A DNA stretch of 64,000 nucleotides from the NCBI RefSeq assembly GCF_041146395.1, contig NW_027182879.1:658001-722000 (forward strand), read 5' to 3'. Under the pieces are notes generated by a model. The model was not told the origin of the DNA, did not search any database, and saw only the letters and a program-made list of their open reading frames with translations. A program made the translations under genes and the position numbers. The stretch comes from Eulemur rufifrons. Its lineage: Eukaryota; Chordata; Mammalia; Primates; Lemuridae. This document shows positions 12,421-24,988 of this stretch, in pieces (position 1 is the first letter of the stretch; the number at the start of each line of letters is the position of its first letter).

Positions 12421-12898
12421 AAATTAGGTTTAGGATTATGGTTAGAGTTGGGGATGAAGTTTAGTGTTAGTTTTCATGGTTACAGTTAGGTTTAGGGGTA
12501 AGGTTTAGGGTCCATGTTAAGATTAGGGGTCAGTGTTTGGTACAGGTTTAGGGTTAAGTGTTAGCGTTAGGGTTAAAGATTAGTATTAGGGTTAGGGTTA
12601 AGGGCTATTGTGAGGGTTACCAGTTAGGGTAAATGTTCAGGGTTAGGATTATGGGTTAGGGTTAGGGTTAAGGATTCGTGTTAGGTTTAGGATTAAAGTT
12701 AAGTGTTATGGTTAGGGTTAGGGGTTACGGTTAGGTATAGGGTTCATGGTTAGGGTGACGTTTTGGCATTAGTGTTAGGGTTAGGGGATAGGTTTAGGGT
12801 AAGTGGTTAGAGTTAGTATTAGGCGTTAGGGTCATGGGTTAGGTTTAGGGTTAGGGGTTAGGTTTAGTGTTAGGGCTTAGATTTAGTGGTTAGTTTAA

Positions 12899-13080
12899 GG
12901 GCACAGGACCTGTTTAATCTATGGTGAGAAGTGTGTGGACAGGGTCACCATGACACCACATCATTGTACCCTGGGCCTTGGGCCTAGACTTACATGCAGG
13001 ACTCAGGTGGATCCTCACCTCACGCATTACATGGCTGTATTGTAGGCTTGCATAACTGTGTGAATGGAAGAATTGTGAGA
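12899..13080 (+). repeat. B module
   Basis: From GGGCACAGGACCTG to GAATTGTGAGA. The usual GCTTGCTTAACTC reads GCTTGCATAACTG. Confidence 0.8.
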
Positions 13081-13626
13081 ATTAGGGTTAGGGTTATGAT
13101 TAGGTGTTTGGGGTTAGGGGTTAGGGTTAGAGTGAGGGTTAGCGGTTAGGGATTAGGGGTTAGGGTTAGTGTTAGGGTTAGGGGTTAGGTGTTAGGGTTG
13201 GGTTAGGGGCTAGGGTTAGGTTTAGGTTTTGGGTTAGGATTAGGGTTAAGGTTAGGGGATAGGATAAGGGTTAAGGGTTACGCTTATGGTTAGGTTTAAG
13301 CGTTAGGGTTAGCATTAAGGTTTAGGGTTAGTGTCAGGGTTAAGGGTTAGGCTGAGGGTTAACGGTTAGGTGAGGGTTAGGGGTTAGGTATAGGTTTGGG
13401 GTTAAAGGTTAGGGTTAGTGTTAAGGGTTCGTGTTAGGATTAGGGTAGAGTTAAGTGTTATGGTTAGGGTTTAGGATTCATTGTTAGGGTTACATTTAGG
13501 GTTAGGTGTTAGGGGTTAAGTTTAGGGTAAGGGTTTAGAGTTAGTGTTGGGCATTAAGGTCAGGTCTTAGGATTAGGGTGAGTGGTTTGGGTTAGTGTTA
13601 GGGCTTAGATTTAGTGGTTAGTTTAA

Positions 13627-13810
13627 GGGCACAGGACCTGTTTAATCTATGGTGAGAGGGGTGCAGACACAGTTGCCGCGACACCACACCATCATACCCT
13701 GGGCCTTGGGCCCAGACCTACATGCAGGACTCAGGCGGAGCCTCATCTCACACATGGCATGGCTGTATTGTAGGCTTGCTTAACTCTCAGAATGGATGAA
13801 GTGTGAGCAT
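13627..13810 (+). repeat. B module
   Basis: Complete copy starting GGGCACAGGACCTG only 728 bases after the previous B module, with no A module between. This shows that A and B do not simply alternate. Confidence 0.8.
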
Positions 13811-14720
13811 GAGGGTTAGGGTTAGGGTTAAGAGTTTCGTTTAGGGGTTAGGGTTCGAGTCAGGGATAGGTGTTAGGGCTTAGGGGTTAGGGTTAGTGTT
13901 AGAGTTAGGGATTAGCTCTTAGGATTGGGTTAGGGGTAGGGTTAGGTTTAGGTTTGAGGTTACTGTTAGGGTTAGGGTTAGGTGTTAGAGTTAGTGTTAG
14001 TGTTAAGGATTAGGGTTAGGGTTAAGGTTAGTGTTAGGGCTAGGGTGAAGGGTTAGAGTGAGAGTTAACGGTTAGGGTAAGGGTTATGGGTTAGGGATAG
14101 AGTTAGGGTTAAGGGTTAGGGTTAGGGTTAGGTTTAGGGTTAGCATAAGGGGTTAGGGTCAGGGTTAGGTGTTAGGGTTACTGTTAGGGTCAGGTCTAGG
14201 CGTTAGGGTAAGGTTGGTGTTAGGGTTAAGAGTTAGGGTTAGGTTTAATTGTTAGGATTAGGATCAGGGTTAAGGGTTAGGATTAGGGTTAAGGGTCAAG
14301 TGTTAGGGTTATTTTTAGGTGTAGGGTTAGGTTTAGGTGTTTGGGCTAGGGTTAGGGTATTAGAGTTAGGGTTAGGATTAAGGTTAGGGTTAAGGTTAGT
14401 ATTAGGGGCTAGGGTTAGGTTTAGGGGTTAGGGTTAGTGTTAGGGTTAGGTCTAGGAGTTAGGGTAAGGGATAGGGTTAGGGTTAAGAGTTAGGATTAGG
14501 ATCAGGGTTAAGAGTTAGGTTTAGGGTTAGGGGTTAGGGTTAGGTTTAAGGGTGAAGGGTTAGGGTTATTTTTAGGTGCAGGTTTAGGGTTAGGGGTTAG
14601 GGTTAGGGTTAGTGTTAGGGTTGTTTGTCGGGTTAAGGTTAGGGTTAGCGGTACACAATTAGATTTACAGAGTAGGTGTTACTGTTATGACTAGGAGATA
14701 GGGTTATTATTATGGGATAG

Positions 14721-14750
14721 GGTTTAGAAAGCAAGAAGTCAGAGAATTAG
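14721..14750 (+). repeat. A-module tail fragment
   Basis: Only the last ~30 bases of the A family (TTAGAAAGCAAGAAGTCAG) are present. Telomere-like repeat replaces the preceding ~160 bases, so this copy has lost its body by deletion or unequal exchange. Confidence 0.75.
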
Positions 14751-15695
14751 ATTTAGGGTTAGGATTATGGTTAGGGTTACTGATGAAAGTTAGTGTTAGG
14801 GTGAGGGCTTAGGGTTAGGAGTTAGGGTTAGAGTTAGGGTTAAAGGTTAGTGTTACGTTTAATGGTTACAGTTAGGTTTAGGATTAAGGTTTAGGGATAG
14901 AGTTAAGGTTATGGTTTAGGGTTTGGTACAGGGTTAGGTTTAAGTGTTAGGATTTGGTTAAAGATTAGAATTAGGGTTAGGGTTAAGGGGTAGTGTGAGG
15001 GTTAACGGTTAGGGTTAATGTTAAGGGTTAGGGTTAGGGCTCAGGGTTAGCATTAAGGGCTAGGTTTAGGGTTAAGGTTTAGGGTTACGTTCAGGGTTAA
15101 GGGTTAGTGTGAGGGTTAATGGTTAGGGTTAGGGTTAGGGGTTAGGGATACCGTTAGGGTTAAGTGTTAGGGTTATGGTTATGTTTAGGGTTCAGGGTTA
15201 GGGTTAGCATTAGGAGTTAGGGTTAGGTTTAGGGATAGGATTACTGTTAGTGTTAGATTTAAGTATTAGGGTAAGAGATAGGGTTAGAGTTACGAGTTAG
15301 GATTAGGTTTAAATTTTGGGATTAGGATCAGGTTTAAGGGTTAGGTTTAGTGTTGGGGTTAGGGTTAGGTTAAGGGCCAAGGGTTAGGGTTATTTTTATG
15401 TGTAGTGTTAGTGTTATGTGTTAGGGTTAGGCTTAGTGTTAAGGTTCTTGGTAGGGTTAATATTAGGGTTAGCGGTTTATAATTAGAGTTACAAATTAGG
15501 TGTTCTGGTTATGGCTAGGAGTTATGGTTAGAGTTATGGGATAGGGGTTGTTCTTAGGATAAGTGTTATCTATTAACGTTAGGATAAGGGGTTAAATTTA
15601 GGGTTAGTGTGAAGTTTATGCGTTAAGGTGAGCAATAGGGTCAGGGTTAGGTGTTATGTTCAGGGTTAGGGTTATGGGTTAGGGGTAGTGTTTAT

Positions 15696-15892
15696 GCTTA
15701 GGGCACTGGCCCTGTCTGCACTAGTCGGGGGGCTTAAGGGGGCTGGGACTGTCGCTAGGAATCCACTCTATCATACGCTGTGTATGGACCCATGGATTTC
15801 ATGCAGGACACAGTGGCAGAGCCTCCTTTCATACATGGCATGGGAGGATTGTAGGCTTTCTAAACTCTGAAAAAGCAAGAAGTCAGAGAATT
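15696..15892 (+). repeat. A module
   Basis: Complete copy from TGCTTAGGGCACTGGCCC to AAGTCAGAGAATTAG. It shares the AAGTCAGAG form with the fragment at 14721-14750. Confidence 0.85.
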
Positions 15893-16360
15893 AGATTTAT
15901 GATTAGGATTATGGTTAGGGTTAGAGATGAAGGTTAGTGTTAGTGTGAGGGCTTAGGGTTAGGAGTTAGAATTAGAGTTAGTGTTAAAGGTTGTTGTTAG
16001 CTTTAACGGTTACAGTTAGGTTTAGGGTTAAGTTTTAGTGTGAGGGTTAATGTAAGGGGTTAGGTTTTGGTACAGGGTTATGTTTAAGTTTTAGATTTAG
16101 GGTTAAAGTTTAGGATTAGGTTTAGTGTTTAAGGGTTAGTGTGAGGGTTAATGGTTAGGGTTAAGGTTTAGTATTATGTTTAGGGGTTAGGATTAGGTTC
16201 AGGGTTCATTGTTAGGGTTACGTTTAGGGGTTAGCATTAGGGTTTGGGGTTACGTTTAGGGTAAGGGTTTAGAGTTAGTTTTGGGCGTTAGGGTCAGGGC
16301 TTCGTTTTAGGGTTAGGGGTTAGGGTTAATGTTAGGGCTTAGATTTAGCGGTTAGTTTAA

Positions 16361-16545
16361 GGGCACCGGACCTGCTTAATCTATGGTGAAAGGGGTGAGG
16401 ACAGGGTCACCACGACACCACACCATCATATCTTGGGCCTTGGGCCTAGACCTACATGTAGGAGTCAGGCAGAGCCTCATCTCATGCATGGCATAACTTT
16501 ATTGTAGGCTTGCTTAATTCTGAGAATGGAGGGAGTGTGAGATTT
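16361..16545 (+). repeat. B module
   Basis: From GGGCACCGGACCTG. The end reads GAGGGAGTGTGAGATTTGGG where others have AAGAAGTGTGAGAATTAG. Confidence 0.8.
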
Positions 16546-17394
16546 GGGTTAGGGTTAGGGTTAGGGGTTTGGGGTTAGGGGTTAGAGTTTGAGTGAGTGT
16601 TAGGGTTAGGGATTAGGGATTAGGGTTAGTGTTAGTGTTAGCAGTTAGGTGTTAGAGTTGGGTTAGGGGCTAGGGTTAAGTTTAAGATTGGGGTTAGTGT
16701 TAGGGTTAGGGTTAGGTGTTAGGGTACGGTTAATGGATAAGATTAGCGTTAAGGGTTGGGCTTAAGGTTAGGGTTAAGGTTTACAGTTAGGGTTAAGATT
16801 TAGGGCTATGGTCAGGGTTAACAGTTAGGGTTATGGTTAGGGGTTAGGGATAGAGCTAGGGTTAAGGGTTAGGGTTAGGGTTAGTGTTCAGAGTTGGGGT
16901 TAGCATTAGGGGTTAGGATTTGGTTTAGGGGATAGGGTTAGTGTTACAGTTAGGTCTAGGAGTTAAGGTAAGGGTTACAATTAGGGTTAAGAGTTAGTTT
17001 TTGTTTTAATTTTTAGGATTAGGATCATGGTTAGGGGTTAGGTTTAGGGTTAGGGGTTAGGGTTAGGGTTAAAGGTCAAGGGTTAGGGTTATTTTTAGGC
17101 ATAGTGTTAGGGTTAGGGGTTAGGGTTAGGGTTAGCATTAGGCTTGTTGGTAGGGTTAAGGATAGGGTTTGTGGTTTAGAATTAGTGTTAGGGATTAGGT
17201 GATACAGTTATGTCCAGGAGTTATTGTTAGAATTATGGGATAGGGGTTGTTCCTAGGCTAAGTGCTATGCATTAACGTTAGGATAAGAGGTTAAAGTTAG
17301 GGTTATGGTGAGGTTTACATGTTAAGGTCAGCAATAGGATCAGGGTTAGGTGTTATGTTCAGGGTTAGGGTTATGGGTGAAGGGTAGTGTTTAT

Positions 17395-17580
17395 GCTTAG
17401 GGCACGGGCCCTGTCTGCACTAGACGTGAGGTTTAAGGGGCTGGGAACCCACACTATTGTACGCTGCATATGGGCCCCTGGGTTTCATGCATGACACAGT
17501 GGCAGAGCCTCCTTTCACGCATGGCACAGGAGGATTGTAGGCTTTCTAAACTCTGAGAAAGCAAGAAGTCTGAGAATTAG
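17395..17580 (+). repeat. A module
   Basis: Complete ends, but the GATTGTCACCGGG segment is missing (GGGGCTGGGAACCC), an internal deletion of about 15 bases. Confidence 0.85.
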
Positions 17581-18040
17581 ATTTAGGGTTAGGATTATGG
17601 TTAGGTCTAGGGATGAAGGTTAGTGTTGGGATGAGGACTTAGGGTTAGGGGTTAGGCTTAAGGTGAGGGTTAAATGTTAATATTAGCTTTAATGGTTACA
17701 GTTAGGTTTAGGGTTAAGGTTTAGGGTGAGGTTTAAGGTTAGGATTTAGGGTTTGGTAGCGGGTTAGCATTAAGTGTTAGGTTTAGGTTTAAAGATTAGT
17801 ATCAGTGTTAGTGTTAAGGGTTAGTGTGAGGGTTAATGGTTAGGGTTAAGGTTAAGGGTTAAGGTTAGGGGTTAGGTTTAGGGTTAAGGGTTCATGGTTA
17901 GGGTTACGTTTAGGGGTTATTGTTAGGGGTTTGATATAGGGTAAGAGTTTAGATTTAGTGTTGGGCATTTGTTTCAGGGCTTAGTTTTAGTGTTTGGGCT
18001 TAGGGTTAGTGTTAGGTCCTAGAGTTAGTGGTTAGTTTAG

Positions 18041-18222
18041 GGGCACAGGACCTGTTTAATCTATGGTTATAGGAGTGTGGACAGGGTCTCTGTGACACCA
18101 TGCCAGTGTACCCTGGGCCTTGGGCCTAGACCTACTTGCAGGATTAAGGCGGAGCCTCATGTCCCGCATGGTATGGCTGTATTGTAGGCTTGCTTATCTC
18201 AGAGTGAAGAAGTGTTACAATT
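18041..18222 (+). repeat. B module
   Basis: From GGGGCACAGGACCTG. It has a shortened 3' part (CTCAGAGTGAAGAAGTG) compared with the CTCTGAGAATGGAAGAAGTG of other copies. Confidence 0.8.
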
Positions 18223-18641
18223 AGTGTTAGGGTTAGGGGTTTGGGGTTAGTGGTTATGGACAGGGGAGTGTTAGGGGTTAGGTATTAGGGGTTAAGGTTA
18301 GTGTTAGTGTTGGGTTAGGGGCTAGGGTAAAGTTTAGGGTTGGGATTAGTGTTACGATTAGGGTTAGGGGTTAGGGTTAGGGTTAGTGTTAAGGGATAGG
18401 GTTAGGGTTAGCATTTTAGGGTTAGTGTGTTTGTGGTTAGGTATTATGGGTTTGATTATGCGTTAGTGTTAGTGTTACGGGTTAGGGGTTGAGTTTAGGG
18501 TTAGAGTTAGGGGTGAGGGTTACAGTTTGGGGTTAGGTTAAGTTTAGTGTTAGGTTTAGGGGTTAGGGTTACAGTTAGGGTTAGAGTTGGGTGTTATTAT
18601 TGGGGTTAGGGTTATGGGTTAGAGTTAAGGATTAGGGTTAA

Positions 18642-18825
18642 GGCTTGGGCCTTATCTGCTCTATGCGGGGTCGGGACTAGATGTATCACTGGGACACCAC
18701 TCCATTGTATGCAGGGCATGGGACGCTGCCTCTCACCTGGATACATGGGCGGAGCCTCACCTCATGCATTGCATAGGTAGGATGCAGGCTTGATATCTCT
18801 GCGAATGTAAGAAGTGTGAGAATTA
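18642..18825 (+). repeat. C module (third, most diverged family)
   Basis: Shares the framework of A and B (GGGCCTTATCTGC, GGGACACCACTCCAT, GCGGAGCCTCACCTCATGC, AAGTGTGAGAATTAC) but has private words such as GCTTGATATCTCTGCGAATG and CGCTGCCTCTCACCTGG. A second, partial copy is inverted at 19368-19408. Confidence 0.75.
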
Positions 18826-18885
18826 CATTTCGGGTAAGGGTAAGGGGTTAGGATTATAGTTAGTGTTAGGGTTGGGGTTCAGGGT

Positions 18886-18912
18886 TAGCCCTAAGCCCTA
18901 ACCCTAACGGTA
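18886..18912. other. Direct TTAGGG-to-CCCTAA head-to-head junction
   Basis: The strand switches without intervening module: TTCAGGGTTAG is followed at once by CCCTAAGCCCTAACCC. Orientation is 5'-TTAGGG-CCCTAA-3', the arrangement of end-to-end telomere fusions. Because both sides are diverged repeat with modules, an inversion inside the satellite explains it equally well. Confidence 0.7.
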
Positions 18913-19410
18913 ACTCTAACCCCTAACTCCTAACCTTAACACTAACAATAACACCTAACCCCTAACCCCAACCCTAACCCTATATCTCATACTTCTTCCA
19001 TTCTCAGAGTTAAGCAAGCCTACAATTCAGCCATGGCATGTGTGAGATGAGGCTCAACCTGAGTGCTGCATGACAGTCAGGGCCCTAGGCCCAGGGTATG
19101 ATGGAGTGGTGTTGCAGCGACCCTGCCTGTCCTCCTCTCACCATAGATTAGACAGGGCCTCTGCTATTAAACTAATGGCTAAATCAAAAAGCCCTAACAC
19201 TAAGCCTAACTCCTAACCCTAAACCTAACCCCTGACCCTAACACCCAACCCTAATTCAAAACACTAACCTGAACCCTAACCCCTAACCCTAACCCCGAAA
19301 CCTACTCCTAATTCCTAACCCCAACCATAATCCCAACCCCTTACCCTAACACTAAATGTAATTCTCACACGTCTTCCATTCGCAGAGATATCAAGCCTCT
19401 ATCCTCTGCC
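18898..19410 (-). repeat. Degenerate telomere-like satellite, block 6 (CCCTAA on +)
   Basis: Short CCCTAA-like block with an inverted B module (18986-19170) and the start of an inverted C module (19368-19408, CTTCCATTCGCAGAGATATC). The C module is cut off where the next repeat family begins, which gives a clean edge for the module-bearing satellite. Confidence 0.85.
18986..19170 (-). repeat. B module, inverted
   Basis: From CTTCTTCCATTCTCAGAG to AGACAGGGCCTCTGC. It is the first module right of the head-to-head junction. A simple fold-back would have placed a C module here. Confidence 0.8.
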
Positions 19411-20510
19411 CTCTACCCTTTCTCTAACCCTAACCCCAACCCCAACACCTACCCCTACCCCTAACCCTAAACCTACACCCTAACCCTAACCCTACCCCTA
19501 ACCTCACCCTACCCTAACCCTAACCCTACCCTAACCCTAACCCTAAACTTAACCTCTAAAACTAACCCTAACCCTACTTTGACCCTAAACCTAAACCTAA
19601 CCCTACCCTGACTCTACCCTAACCCTAATCCCTAACCCTAAACCTAACCCGAACCCTAATCCCAACCCCTAACAGTAACCCCAACCCCAACACCAACAGT
19701 AACACAAACCCTAACTCCAACCCCTAAACCTAACCCTAACCCTGTCCTTCAACCTAACCCCTAACTCCAACCCCGACCCTGACCCTAACCCCAAACCCGA
19801 CCCACTCACCCTAAACCCTAACCCTAGCCAAGCCTACCCACCCTACTCTAACCCCTACTACCCTAACCATAACCCTACCTTAACCTTAATTTCCACTTAG
19901 CCTAACCTGAAACCTAACACTACCCCAACGACAAACACCATCCCCCACCCTATCGCTAACACTAACTCTAACCCTACTCTAAACATAATCATCACCCCTA
20001 ACCCTAACCCAGCCCTACCCTGCCCTACCTTAACCCTAAACCATAAGCCTAAACCTAAGACTACCCCTATGTCAACCCCAACCCTAAGCCCCAAACATAA
20101 CTGTATCCCTGGCCCTAAACCTACCCTTATCCTTACCCTTACCCTAACCCTAATCCTAATCCTAATACCAATCATACCCTACCCTAACCCTAACCACAAC
20201 ACCAAACACTAACCTTCAGCCTAACCCCCTAACACCCTAACCCTAACACTCACCCCTAACCGTAACTTCTAACGCTAACCCTAACACCAACCCCAATTCC
20301 CAAATCCAACCCCTAACCCTAAACCCTACCCCTAATGCTAACACCTAACCCTAACCCCAACCCCAACCCACCCACCCCTAATCCTAATCCTAACCCTATA
20401 CCTAACCCAAACCCGAAAACCGACCCTGACCCCGACCCTCACCCTAACCCATAACCCAAACCCCTAACCCCTAACCCTAACCCTAATCTCTAACCCTAAC
20501 CCTAACCATA
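19411..20510 (-). repeat. T segment 1 (telomere-like, 5- and 6-base CCCTA/CCCTAA mix), truncated
   Basis: CCCTAA-like sequence with frequent five-base CCCTA steps (TACCCTAACCCTACCC) and no A/B/C modules. Landmarks such as AAGCCTACCCACCCTA and AAACCTAACACTA recur in the other T segments, so it is a defined ~1.5-kb sequence of which about 1.1 kb is present here. The 92-codon minus-strand frame at 19897-20175 is translated telomere-like repeat. Confidence 0.85.
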
Positions 20511-23500
20511 CCATGCACCACATATGCATAACGAGCATTTTGCACACCAAGTGCAACACCGGAATAGCACACGATTTGCCCACCGAGCATGACATGGACA
20601 TACTGCACACAGCACACCGCATGCAACATGCGAATATAGAGCACTACACGCACCGCTCGCAACATGCGCATATTTCCTGTCCAGCAAACAGTGCATTACA
20701 TGTGGATACCAGGCACCGCACACCACGCGTGAAACACGCATAATGCACCCTTTGAGGACCATGTATGACACTTGCACATAGCACGTTCCATGTACCGTGT
20801 GCTGCACGTGCATACCACGCATTCCGTGCACCGTGCCCGACACACACATACCGCATGTGCCGCCCGCCACATGCTGCCCACACATACCCCAAGCTCCGTG
20901 CACCACGTGCCACATGTGCATACATGGGATCTGTGCACCAAGTGCCGCACACCACAGACGACACATGCATAATGCACACACCATGCACTGCATGGGACAA
21001 GCACATACCGCACGCTCCACGCATTGCGTGTGATACTCACATACCACATGATCCTCACACCATGCACCAAACACGCATAATTCCCACACCGCGCACTGTG
21101 ATAGAAATGCACTTGCTGCGCACCAAGCGCCACATGTGCATACCGCATACCGATCTCCGAGCGCAACACACAGTTACTGCACACTCTACATACTGTGCAT
21201 GACCACAGCATACCACGTGCTCTGTGCACCCCACGTGACAGGCACACACAGCGCGGTCCATGTACCGTGAACATCTGTACACTGTATGCCACACACGCAT
21301 AACACACATCCCATGCACCGCATGCAACACTCACATACCACATGATCCAGGCACCGAGTGCAACATGCACATACTGTGTGCTGCACCCTGCGGACCACAT
21401 GCGCATGACACACACTCCATGCACTACGTGGGACACACACATACCATGTGATCCATGCACAGTGTGCCACATGTGCATAACTCGTGCTCTGCGCCCTGTG
21501 TGCAACACACACATACACGTCATCCATGCACCAAACACTGCACACCATGGATGACATGTGCATAATGCATGATCCACGCACTGCGTGGGACATGCACATA
21601 CCGCGTGACCTGTGTACCACGTGAGACACGCACATACCACGCGATCCTCACATCATACACCAAACACACATAAGGCGCACACTGTGCCCCATGAACCAAA
21701 CGCACTTACTGCAGACCATGCACCGTGAGTGACATGTGCATACCGACAGCACAACACACCATGTGTGATATGCGCATAACACATGCTCCATGCACTGAGC
21801 ATGACACGTGCATACCGCACGCTGCTCTCTGCACGCAACACGCACTTACTGCACACTCCGCATACCGTGTGCGACCACAGCATACTATGTGCTCCATGCA
21901 CCAAGCGTGATAGGCACATAACACATGCTCAGCACAACATACATGACACGTGCATACCACGTGATGCACGCACTGTGCACCACACACACATAATGCATGT
22001 TCTGTGCACCGTGTGCAACACCCACATACCACACGATCCATGCACCATGTGCCACAAGTGCATAACACCCTTTGCACGCACTACATGCAACACGCGCATA
22101 CCACATGATCCACAAACCCAGCATGACATGTGCATAATGCACACCATACAGCATTGGCAACATGTGAATAATGTACACCCCATGCACTGCATGTGACACA
22201 CACCTACCATGTGCTCTGTGTACTGTGTGTGACACACACCTACCACACGATCCACACACTGTTAGTCAAACATGCATAACATGCATTCCGTGCACCACAT
22301 GCAAAATGCGCATACCAGGTGATCAGGACTACAAGCGCAATAGGCACATACTGCGTGCTCGGAGCACCACGCCCATAATGCAAGCTCCGTGTACTGTGCA
22401 TCACCAGTCCATACCACATGCTCTGCATACCGCGAGAAAGAGGTGCATACCACATGCTCAGCCCACCACGTGTGACACATGCATATCACACGATTTGTGC
22501 ACCAGGTACTGCATGCACATAATGCGTGTTTTGTGCACCATGTGCATCACGTGCATTCTCGTGATCCACCTACTGACCGCGACACATGCATACCAAACAC
22601 CAGACACCGTGGGCGACATGCACATAACGCATGCTCCATTTGCTTCGTGGGACATGCCCATACTGCATGCTCTGGCACCATGTGCGACACATGCATACCA
22701 CGTGATCCATGAACCATGCACCAAACACACATAATGTGTGCAGCGTGCACTGTGAATGAAATGTGCTTGCCACACACTGCGTATGACATGCACATACCAA
22801 CTACACCACACAATAATGAGTGACACATGCTTAACATGTGCTCTGTGCACCGACTGTGACACACGTATAGCACACACCACACTCCGCATGCAATACACAC
22901 ATACTGTGCACTCCGCATATCATGTGTGACCAGAGCATACCACATGCTCCGTGCACCATGCATAACAGGCACATAAAGTGCGCACTGCACACTGTGTGCA
23001 ACAGGCACATACCATGCCGTGAGTGCACCTCTCATGACCAGCTCATAATGCATGTTCTACCACTGTGCGTGACATGTGCATAAAACGCAATCCGTACCAT
23101 GTGTGCCAAACATGCATGATGCGCATTCCACGTACTGTGTACTACATGTGCGTACCACATGATGTGTGCACTGAGCATGACATGCGCATACCATGCACTG
23201 CACACCATAGGCAAGACGCACATCACACACAATCCACGCACTGCATGGGACACACACATACTATGCACTCTGTGCACAGTGTAGCCACAGACATGCATAC
23301 CATGAGATCTGTGAACCATGCACCAAACATGCATATGGCGAGTTCCATGCACTGCATGCCCAATGAGCATACCACGTGATCCGGGCACTCAGCGCAACAG
23401 GCACATACCGTGTGCTCAGCACACCACAAATGACACACGCATAATGTGCGCTCCGTGTAAAATAGGCAACCAGTCAATACCGTCTTCTCTGTGCACCGCA

Positions 23501-23569
23501 CAAGACAGGCACATACCACACACTCAGTGCACATCATGCTACATGTGCATACCACATGCACTGCACACC
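20511..23569 (-). repeat. 36-bp satellite array 36A1 (inverted, about 85 units)
   Basis: Tandem units of 36 bases; 21578-21613 and 21614-21649 are two consecutive good units. Each unit has a GCACC(A/G)(C/T)GTG start, a CACGCGCATACC-like centre and a GTG(A/C)TCC(A/G)T end. Variants differ mostly as CG, TG or CA at the same places. Two private landmarks fix its polarity: TGTCCAGCAAACA at 20678-20690, 167 bases from the left edge, and GTAAAATAGGCAACC at 23457-23471, about 98 bases from the right edge. Because 36 is a multiple of three, several frames stay open for hundreds of codons (for example 314 codons at 20696-21640) with a 12-residue His/Cys/Met/Val-rich periodicity. I do not regard these as genes. 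Confidence 0.9.
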
Positions 23570-24988
23570 CTAACACCACCCCAGCGCCAACCCCAACTGC
23601 TAGGCCTACCACTGACCCTGACACCCTTATGCTAACACTAACACATACCCTTACCCTGACCCCAACTGCGACTCTGATCCGGAACACAACCGCTAACACC
23701 GAACCAAAAAACTAACCCCAAAAGCCAACACTAACCCTAACCCTTAACCCTAAACCTAAGCCCACTCTACCCCTGACCCTAATCTTACCCTAACCCTAAA
23801 CCTAGGCTTAGCCATAACCCTAACCCTAACCCCAACACAACCCTACCCTTAACCAACCCTAACCCTAAACCCAACCTCAACCCCAACACTAACACTAACC
23901 CCTAACCCTAAACCTACCCTAACCCTAACCCTTACCCCCATCCCAACCCTTACACTACCCTACCATAACGCTAACACTATCCCTAACCCTAACCCTAAAT
24001 GCAACCCCCAACTCCAAACACTAACCCTAAACCTAACACCCTAACACCCTAGCACACTATCCCTACCCTGACTCTAAACCTAAGCCTACCCCTACCCTTA
24101 CCTCTAACCCTACTGTAACCCTAACCCTAACCCTAACACCAACCATACCCTACCCTACACTAACCCTAACTCCCAACCCCAACCCCAACCCCTAACCCTA
24201 ACCCAAACCCTGTCCTTCACCCTAACATCTAACCCCAACCGTGGCCCTGACCCTGACCGTTGCCCTGACCCTGACCCTAACCCAAATTCGAACTCCTCAC
24301 TCTAAACCCTAACCCTAACCAAGCCTACCCACCCTACCCTAACCCACCCTACCCTAACCTTAACCTTCCCCATACCCGAGCCTGAAACCTAACACTAACC
24401 CCACCACCAATCCCAACCCCCCACCCTATCACTACCACTAACCCTAACCCTACCCTAAACATAACCCTCAACCCTAACCCTAACCAAACCCTAACCTAGC
24501 TTAACCCTAATCCGTAAACCTAAACCTAAGACTACCCCTACCCCCAACCCCAACCCTAACCCCCAAACATAACTGTAACCCTAGCCCTAAATCTACCCTT
24601 ACCCTTACCCTTACCCTAACCCTAACCCTAATACGAATGCTACCCTACTGTAACCCTAACCACAACCCCAAACACTAACCCTCAGCCTAACCCCTTAACA
24701 CTCAAACCCTAACCCTAACCCCTAACCCTAACTTCTAACACTAACCTTAACACCAACCCCAATCCCCAAATGCAACCCCTAACCCTAACCATAACCCAAA
24801 ACCCTAACCCTAACGCTAACACCTAAGCCTTTCCGAAACCCAAACCCACCCACACCTAACCCTAATCCTAAACCTATATCTAACTCAAACGCCAAAGCCA
24901 ACCCCGACCCCGACCCTGAACCTAACCCATACCCCAAACCTCTAACCCCTAACCCTAACCCTAATCTCTATCCCTAACCCTAACCATA
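23570..24988 (-). repeat. T segment 2 (telomere-like)
   Basis: Full-length 1.42-kb T segment. The left end has AACACCACCCCAGCGCC, a CGACTCTGATCCGG region and AACACAACCGCTAACACCG. The right end passes through AAGCCTACCCACCCTACC to CTAACCATACC, where the next 36-bp array starts. It is the reverse complement of T3. Confidence 0.85.

Larger units (their letters stand above)
12236..18897 (+). repeat. Degenerate telomere-like satellite, block 5 (TTAGGG strand on +)
   Basis: The longest uniform block, 6.7 kb. Order of modules: A (12236), B (12899), B (13627), A-tail fragment (14721-14750), A (15696), B (16361), A (17395), B (18041), C (18642). Stretches of 500-1900 bases between modules hold only TTAGGG-like repeat. 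The open frames at 14249-14431 and 15688-15870 read telomere-like or module sequence. Confidence 0.9.

Noticed and set aside
20511..23569. Alpha satellite or CENP-B-box centromere repeat
   Set aside because: Unit length is 36, not ~171, and no CENP-B box pattern was seen.
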